DNA of 19,695 nt from Lachnospiraceae bacterium UBA7481 (GTDB taxonomy: Bacteria; Bacillota; Clostridia; Lachnospirales; Lachnospiraceae): NCBI GenBank assembly GCA_002478505.1, contig DLOP01000067.1, forward strand, positions 1 through 19,695, in the 5' to 3' direction. The notes under the pieces were generated by a model. It saw only the letters and a list, made by a program, of their open reading frames with translations, was not told where the DNA came from and made no database searches. The translations under genes and the position numbers were made by a program. Shown here piece by piece: positions 14,225 to 19,695 of this stretch; position 1 is the stretch's first letter, and each line of letters begins with the position of its first letter.

Positions 14225-15574
14225 TTATGCTTTTTTAAATCCTTTCTTTTCTCTTGGCTCTAATCCATATTGTGGAGAGATACTCGGACACTCCACATCA
14301 ATATATTCCTTTAAATACCGGCGCGCTGTATTTAATAAGTCCCTATGCGGCAGATCCTCCGGAAACATCAAGCCATTATCCGGGTGCTCCAGCATATATT
14401 TATATGCTGCATATGCAGAAGCGCTCACCTGTAAGACAGTGGCTGTTTCAGCTAGACCCTCGCCACTCAGGTAATTACCAAAATAACGGGTTTTGAATCT
14501 TTTTCCCTGTAGTATTACACCTATGGATTCTCCACCGGATAAATAATCGGACTGATTAAGTATCTGATAATTGGCTTCGTTTATATTCATACAGGCAAGC
14601 GCCGTTTTCTCTGCCAACTCACAAGGAGAATAAACAAAATAAACTGTGGGCTTATATTTATTTACTCTTAGATAATCTCCCATAGAGAATATTTCTTCAT
14701 GTGTAGATAAAAAACCATTGACCTTGCCTTGCGGAGAATAGATATCTTCCCTACAAGTAATACCTGTTTTTGTTAATGCCACAAAGTAATCCTTATGATC
14801 GCAATCGCTCAGGTAGTCATGAAGGTAAAACTCCCTCTTGGTTCCAAAATATATCTCAGGAACAGCTAATGTCTCCATATGATATGCAAAAGGGCACCAT
14901 GGTGAATATACAGTTTTCTCTTCTTCTGTCACATTAAACTGTTGATTATCATTATCTATCTCAACCACATATTTTAAGCCTATCTTCATGGCCACTTCAT
15001 TGTATTTATTTTCTTCAAGCAGCTTCTTTAGACCTTCTCTATGCTTACTAATATATGATGACTCATCTTTCTCTATGATCTTGTCAATACACTGCTTCAT
15101 AAAGCATGATACAAGACCGGGATTCATGCCGAATTCCACAATACATGTTGGAAAAGTATTATCTTTTATATTTTTTCTGATATTTCTATAATCCTTATAA
15201 TGTTGAAACGTATTAATCCATGCCGGATCAGGAAACCAGCTTGCATCTGCCAGCGAAAGATAATGTATCTTACTCCTCATACAATAATCAAGCATATCCA
15301 GATTCTTCACATTGATTGCAAAATCAAGTATGTAATCACCTTGTTCTGCAATATTAAGAGCAGATTCATAATTGTCTCTTTCGAGCTTGCAGGATATATA
15401 ATGGCTATCCCTGCCACCCATGCAGGTAAAATATTCCCCAGCCTCATCAGTATAATCTATACAATAAAACTCCTCTGAATGGAACATATCATTCTCTTTA
15501 ATAATTCTAAGAAATGATTTTCCAACTGCACCAAGTCCAATTATTATTTTTTTTGCAATAATATTTTTTTGCAC
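14225..15574 (-). CDS. Homospermidine synthase-like saccharopine-dehydrogenase-fold protein
   Basis: A 449-residue cytoplasmic enzyme starting with GTG. The NAD(P)-binding motif IIIGLGAVGKS is at 10-20. The middle shows GDYILDFAINVKNLDMLDYCM (79-99) and FGMNPGLVSCFMKQ (148-161), and the end has YFVYSPC, SIGVILQGKRFKTRYFGNYLS and ATVLQVSASAYAAYKYMLEHPDNGL, in the same order as in bacterial homospermidine synthases, which build homospermidine from putrescine by NAD-dependent deamination and reductive coupling. The central region (about 200-260) matches what I remember of the family less well, so the amine substrate may differ. The ribosome site is weak (AGGTAT). It leads the four-gene operon, with a good promoter 60-90 bases ahead; the next gene starts 13 nt after its stop. 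Other saccharopine dehydrogenase relatives are less likely. Confidence 0.7.
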   Translation of the reverse strand: MQKNIIAKKIIIGLGAVGKSFLRIIKENDMFHSEEFYCIDYTDEAGEYFTCMGGRDSHYISCKLERDNYESALNIAEQGDYILDFAINVKNLDMLDYCMRSKIHYLSLADASWFPDPAWINTFQHYKDYRNIRKNIKDNTFPTCIVEFGMNPGLVSCFMKQCIDKIIEKDESSYISKHREGLKKLLEENKYNEVAMKIGLKYVVEIDNDNQQFNVTEEEKTVYSPWCPFAYHMETLAVPEIYFGTKREFYLHDYLSDCDHKDYFVALTKTGITCREDIYSPQGKVNGFLSTHEEIFSMGDYLRVNKYKPTVYFVYSPCELAEKTALACMNINEANYQILNQSDYLSGGESIGVILQGKRFKTRYFGNYLSGEGLAETATVLQVSASAYAAYKYMLEHPDNGLMFPEDLPHRDLLNTARRYLKEYIDVECPSISPQYGLEPREKKGFKKA

Positions 15575-15631
15575 AACTTATACCTGTATATAGTTTTTGC
15601 AAAGCACCTCAGATACATTTAATTTAACTAA

Positions 15632-15660
15632 ATTATAATCTAATATGACAATTTATTCAA
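15632..15660 (-). promoter_or_regulatory. Sigma-A-type promoter of the four-gene accessory operon
   Basis: On the minus strand TTGAAT (15660-15655) and a perfect TATAAT (15637-15632) are separated by exactly 17 bases. Transcription should begin near 15625, about 50 nt before the GTG start of the homospermidine synthase-like gene. It lies in the 120-bp gap after uvrC, where I see no clear terminator hairpin. Confidence 0.75.
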
Positions 15661-15694
15661 CTATGGAAAAAGAGTTGCAAGGATTAAATTTTAT

Positions 15695-17563
15695 CTATTT
15701 ATGAAAGAACGCATACACCTTCTCCGCCGCGCCCCGCGGTAGGCCTGCTCTCTCCATGATCTCCTCTACTGCTGCCATTTTAATATCTTCCAGCGTATCA
15801 AACGCTTTCATCAGGCTGCGTCTTCTTGACGGTCCGATACCGGGGATATCATCCAGCACGGAATGTACCTGATCCTTCGTCCGTAGGGAACGATGATATT
15901 CGATGGCAAACCTGTGCGCTTCATCCTGGATCCTGGTAATCAGCTTAAATCCCTCGCTGCCGCGGTCAATCGGAATCTCCTTATTGTGATAATATAATCC
16001 CCTTGTCCGATGGTTATCATCCTTGACCATACCGCATACCGGAATATCCAGATTCAGCTCCTTTAAAACTTCCAATGCTATATTCACCTGTCCCCGGCCG
16101 CCATCCATGAGAAGCAGGTCGGGAAATCTGTTAAACTTGCGTGTATCTTCATCCTGCATCCGTGAAATCTGTTTCTCCTCCAGACCATGCAAAAATCGCC
16201 TCGTCAGCACTTCCCTCATACAGGCGTAATCATCCGGTCCTGCAACCGTTTTTATCTTAAATTTACGGTAGTCGCTCCTCTTAGGCTTTCCTTTTTCATA
16301 GACCACCATGGAACCCACATTTTCAAAACCGCTGATATTGGAAATATCATATGCCTCCATCCGCACGATACCTTCCAGGGACAACAATTCCTGTATCTCC
16401 TTCACCGCACCGATGGTCCTGCCTTCTTCACGTTTTATTCTCTCCTTATCCTGATTTAAGACCAGCGCAGCATTCTTGGCTGCCAGTTCTACCAGTTTTT
16501 CCTTCTGTCCGATCTTGGGCGTGCGAAGATATACCCTGCTTCCTTTTTTCTCAGTCAGCCAGTTCTCAATGACCGTCTGCTCCTCCGTCGTTTCCGGCAG
16601 CATAATTTCTTTCGGGATAAACGGCGTCCCGGCATAAAACTGCTTCAAAAAACTGGTCATAATATCGGAGGCCGCTTCATCCTCCGTATGCGTCATATAA
16701 AAATGCTCCCTGCCCACCATCCTGCCGGCACGGATAAAGAACACCTGCACCACAGCATCATGTTCATCCCTTGCCAGTGCAACCACATCCTTATCTCCCT
16801 GCGCACTGTCTTCTATCTTCTGCTTCTGTGATACATTCATGACACTTTCCAGCAGATCTCTGTATTTTATGGCTTCTTCATATTGCATCGCTTCCGATGC
16901 CGCCTGCATCTTCTCCCGAAGCTCCCTTTGAATCGGCGTGTAATTACCATTCAAAAAATCCAGCGCCCCTTTTAACTGCTCCTGATACTGCTCTTCGGAA
17001 ATTTCTCCCGTACATGCTCCGCTGCACTGCCCGATATGATAATTCAGACAAGGTCTTCCTTTTCCACAGTCTTTTGGCAGACTGCGGGTACAGGTACGCA
17101 GTCTGTATAATTTATTAATCAGGTCAATGGTATCCTTAACCGCCGCCGCGCTGGTATAGGGTCCGAAATACCTTGCCTTGTCTTTTTTCATCTCTCTGGA
17201 AAAATAGATCCTCGGATATGCCTCATTTATCGTGACCTTGATGTAAGGATAGGTTTTATCATCCCTAAGCATCGTATTGTATTTGGGACGGTATTCCTTG
17301 ATCAGGTTATTTTCCAATACCAACGCTTCCAGTTCGGTATCCGTAATAATATATTCAAATCGCTCGATCAGGCTGACCATCTTATCGATCTTTGGTCCCC
17401 GCCCGATCTTCTCACGAAAATAAGACCGCACCCTGTTGTTTAAGTTTACGGCCTTACCTACATAAATAATCGTATCAAACTGATCGTGCATCAGATATAC
17501 GCCCGGTTTATCCGGAAGTTTTTTCAATTCCTCGCTAATATCAAAGCGCTTTTCTTCATCCAT
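15695..17563 (-). CDS. uvrC: UvrABC excision nuclease subunit C
   Basis: A 622-residue cytoplasmic nuclease that makes the 3' and 5' cuts around bulky DNA lesions in nucleotide excision repair with UvrA and UvrB. Domains in order: GIY-YIG nuclease (about 15-95, PGVYLMHDQFDTIIYVGKA), a cysteine cluster (CTRSLPKDCGKGRPCLNYHIGQCSGAC, about 157-184), UvrB-interacting UVR motif (about 203-238), the RNase H-like 5' nuclease domain (MEAYDISNISG and LLLMDGGRGQV) and C-terminal helix-hairpin-helix (LDDIPGIGPSRRRSLMKAF). Full length for the family with no lesion. AGG lies a few bases before the ATG, and the gene begins 27 nt after ftsH, suggesting co-transcription. The next genes downstream have their own promoter. 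Confidence 0.97.
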   Translation of the reverse strand: MDEEKRFDISEELKKLPDKPGVYLMHDQFDTIIYVGKAVNLNNRVRSYFREKIGRGPKIDKMVSLIERFEYIITDTELEALVLENNLIKEYRPKYNTMLRDDKTYPYIKVTINEAYPRIYFSREMKKDKARYFGPYTSAAAVKDTIDLINKLYRLRTCTRSLPKDCGKGRPCLNYHIGQCSGACTGEISEEQYQEQLKGALDFLNGNYTPIQRELREKMQAASEAMQYEEAIKYRDLLESVMNVSQKQKIEDSAQGDKDVVALARDEHDAVVQVFFIRAGRMVGREHFYMTHTEDEAASDIMTSFLKQFYAGTPFIPKEIMLPETTEEQTVIENWLTEKKGSRVYLRTPKIGQKEKLVELAAKNAALVLNQDKERIKREEGRTIGAVKEIQELLSLEGIVRMEAYDISNISGFENVGSMVVYEKGKPKRSDYRKFKIKTVAGPDDYACMREVLTRRFLHGLEEKQISRMQDEDTRKFNRFPDLLLMDGGRGQVNIALEVLKELNLDIPVCGMVKDDNHRTRGLYYHNKEIPIDRGSEGFKLITRIQDEAHRFAIEYHRSLRTKDQVHSVLDDIPGIGPSRRRSLMKAFDTLEDIKMAAVEEIMERAGLPRGAAEKVYAFFHK

Positions 17564-17590
17564 GAAATCCTACCATATCGTTTCCCTGCG

Positions 17591-19695
17591 TTATGATGAC
17601 GACTTGTCATCTTCCGGCTGAAATTGTCTGTTTTTCAACATAGACGCATATTTCTTTTCCGACTCAGTCATGTTCTCCGATCCTTTATCCGCAGACTCTT
17701 CCGTATCGTTAGACCCTGCCTTCGATGAATCATCGCTTTCCGTATCTTCTACTGTGCTATTTGTCTGAGGTTGAGAGATTCTGTCTGTGTTATCTCCTAC
17801 AGCAATATCAATCTTCGTTCCTATCGTCTGCTGATTCTCCGTATCTCCTTTATTAACGGGCATCTGCGGCAATCCTCCGCTCTGCAAGGACGATATTCCT
17901 GCCCCCAAAATCGAGAAATTTCTGTTAAATGTATCCAATCCACTCTCCGATCCATTCTGTATATTCTCTGCTGGTGTCTGGATATTTTCTTCAGAAGATT
18001 CCCTGTCTTTTCTCAGTTTCTTGAGACTTTCCTCTCCTTTATCCTTCTTCGGCATAGGAATTCCCTTTTCGCGGCAGAAAATCTCCATAAATTCATGTCC
18101 GGTAATCGTCTCTTTCTCAATCAGGTAATCAGCGATCTTATCCATGACCTGACGATTCTCCTTTAGAAGCTTCTTTGCCTCCTTATAGCTTTCTTTTAAG
18201 ATCTTCATGACTTCTTCATCGATCGCTGCCGCCGTTTCATCTGCACAATTGAGCGCTGCACGGTGATCGAGATACTGACTTTCCACTGTTTCCAAACCGA
18301 TCAGTCCAAACCGTTTGCTCATACCGAACCTTGTCACCATCGCTCTGGCAATCTTAGTCGCTTTTTCAATATCATTTGACGCGCCGGTAGTTACCGTGTC
18401 AAATACAATGCTTTCCGCCGCACGTCCGCCAAATAAGCTGACCAGCTCTGCACGCAGTTCTTTCTCCGTCTGGGTGAACTTTTCCTCCTCCGGATAGCTC
18501 AGCACATATCCCAGTGTTCCCATCGTTCTCGGCACGATCGTGATCTTCTGCACCGGCTCGGAATTTTTCTGCAATGCACTGATCAGTGCATGTCCTACTT
18601 CATGATAGCTGACGATCTTCCGTTCTTTTGCCGATAAGATACGGTCTTTCTTTTCCTTGCCCATACTGACAAGCTCCACAGCATTTAAGAGATCCTGCTG
18701 ATTGACATATTCCCGTTTGTTCTTTACAGCAAGAATCGCCGCCTCATTGATCATATTTGCCAGATCGGAACCTACCGCACCGACTGTCGCCAGAGCGATC
18801 GCGTCCAGATCTACCGTCTCATCCATATTGACATTCTTCGCATGAACCTTTAAGATCTCAACACGTCCTTTAAGATCCGGTTCTTCAACGATGATACGCC
18901 GGTCAAACCGTCCCGGTCTGAGCAATGCCTTATCCAATATCTCCGGTCGGTTGGTTGCCGCCAAGATGATAATGCCCTTCTTTCCGTCAAATCCGTCCAT
19001 TTCGGAAAGCAGCTGGTTCAATGTCTGTTCCCGTTCCTCATTACCTCCGCCATACTTAGAATCCCTGCTTCGTCCGATGGCATCGATCTCATCAATAAAT
19101 ATGATACACGGCGCATTTCTCTCCGCTTCTTTAAAAAGATCACGGACACGGGACGCGCCCACGCCTACATACAGCTCTACAAAATCAGAGCCGGCAAGAG
19201 AAAAGAACGGAACTTTTGCCTCTCCCGCCACAGCCTTTGCCAGCAGCGTCTTACCGGTTCCCGGAGGGCCCACAAGCAGCGCACCCTTAGGAAGCTTCGC
19301 GCCAATCTTGCTGTATTTCTCCGGATTATGCAGAAAATCCACTACCTCCACCAGAGATTCCTTTGCTTCATCCTCACCGGCTACATCTACAAAGGTCACA
19401 CCTGTTTCTTTTTCTCCATAGACCTTGGCGTTGCTCCTTCCTACGCCAAAGCCCATACCGCCGCTCTTCGTCATTCTGCGGAATAAAAAGCTGAGCAATA
19501 CCCACATTAAAATGACCGGCACCACATAAGTCAGCAGAAAAGAAATTAAAATACTGCTTCCATCCTCTACCTGACTTTGTACCGTTACATTATGCTCCAA
19601 CAGCCTTCCCGTGATTTCCGTGATATTTTCTGCGAGCCCGGTATAATATACCTTTGTAGACTCCTGTGCACCTCCCGCCACAGCAGGCTCGATCG
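17591..19695 (-). CDS. ftsH: ATP-dependent zinc metalloprotease FtsH, 5' end beyond window
   Basis: Membrane AAA+ protease that degrades misfolded membrane proteins and short-lived regulators. The frame is open to the window edge and begins inside the external domain, so the first helix and start codon lie outside; GTG at 19681 is merely the first possible start visible. Counting from there: second membrane helix 46-68, Walker A GPPGTGKT 138-145, pore loop FVELYVG, Walker B CIIFIDEID 192-200, second region of homology AATNRPEILD...RPGRFDRR, zinc site HEVGH 360-364 (Val where Ala is usual) and the third ligand region ASNDIEKAT. After the protease domain comes an unusually long tail (about 545-696), basic at first and then rich in Ser, Thr, Asp, Glu, Asn and Gln, probably disordered. 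uvrC follows by 27 nt. Confidence 0.96.
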   Translation of the reverse strand, partial: IEPAVAGGAQESTKVYYTGLAENITEITGRLLEHNVTVQSQVEDGSSILISFLLTYVVPVILMWVLLSFLFRRMTKSGGMGFGVGRSNAKVYGEKETGVTFVDVAGEDEAKESLVEVVDFLHNPEKYSKIGAKLPKGALLVGPPGTGKTLLAKAVAGEAKVPFFSLAGSDFVELYVGVGASRVRDLFKEAERNAPCIIFIDEIDAIGRSRDSKYGGGNEEREQTLNQLLSEMDGFDGKKGIIILAATNRPEILDKALLRPGRFDRRIIVEEPDLKGRVEILKVHAKNVNMDETVDLDAIALATVGAVGSDLANMINEAAILAVKNKREYVNQQDLLNAVELVSMGKEKKDRILSAKERKIVSYHEVGHALISALQKNSEPVQKITIVPRTMGTLGYVLSYPEEEKFTQTEKELRAELVSLFGGRAAESIVFDTVTTGASNDIEKATKIARAMVTRFGMSKRFGLIGLETVESQYLDHRAALNCADETAAAIDEEVMKILKESYKEAKKLLKENRQVMDKIADYLIEKETITGHEFMEIFCREKGIPMPKKDKGEESLKKLRKDRESSEENIQTPAENIQNGSESGLDTFNRNFSILGAGISSLQSGGLPQMPVNKGDTENQQTIGTKIDIAVGDNTDRISQPQTNSTVEDTESDDSSKAGSNDTEESADKGSENMTESEKKYASMLKNRQFQPEDDKSSS

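Overview
The window looks like a chromosomal stretch from a low-to-mid GC anaerobic Firmicute, most probably a Lachnospiraceae-type clostridium. Evidence: strong AGGAGG-type ribosome sites, the neighbour set ftsH - uvrC - hprK - ROK glucokinase - murB - rapZ - whiA - HPr-like - class II fba, and the protein sequences themselves. All genes but one lie on the minus strand. The two end genes run off the window: a sugar-pathway aldolase at base 1 and ftsH at base 19695. I see no rRNA, tRNA, CRISPR array, insertion sequence or prophage gene.

Layout in transcription order (right to left). 19695-15695: ftsH (membrane AAA+ protease, partial) and uvrC (excision nuclease). 15660-10660: a tight four-gene operon with its own good sigma-A-like promoter. 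It encodes a homospermidine synthase-like dehydrogenase, a double zinc-ribbon membrane protein carrying a 12-bp minisatellite, a secreted, membrane-anchored TPM-domain protein with a Gly/His tail, and an ATP-grasp ligase of the sugar-transfer-associated type. Its genes overlap or nearly touch. It sits between uvrC and hprK, which I recall as close neighbours in relatives, so it looks like an inserted accessory module and is the best candidate here for an undescribed system.

10619-4296: a carbon-control and cell-envelope block. HPr kinase/phosphorylase, glucokinase, MurB, RapZ, WhiA, an HPr paralogue that has lost the phospho-accepting His15 (Asp instead) but kept Ser46, and fructose-bisphosphate aldolase. 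The HPr-like protein sits where Bacillus subtilis has crh, and its presumed kinase is in the same window. yvcK, which separates rapZ and whiA in Bacillus, is absent from that position. A 33-34 bp near-perfect inverted repeat lies between the glucokinase gene and murB.

4180-1: a polysaccharide-type locus. A plus-strand XRE regulator is divergent from rfbF, rfbH and an HMGL-like aldolase, which together suggest a CDP-linked 3,6-dideoxy (perhaps branched) sugar. The 505-bp space between regulator and rfbF is rich in structure: a promoter with a possible operator, a hairpin that would hide the regulator's ribosome site, and a minus-strand terminator-like hairpin with a competing partner that could attenuate the sugar operon.
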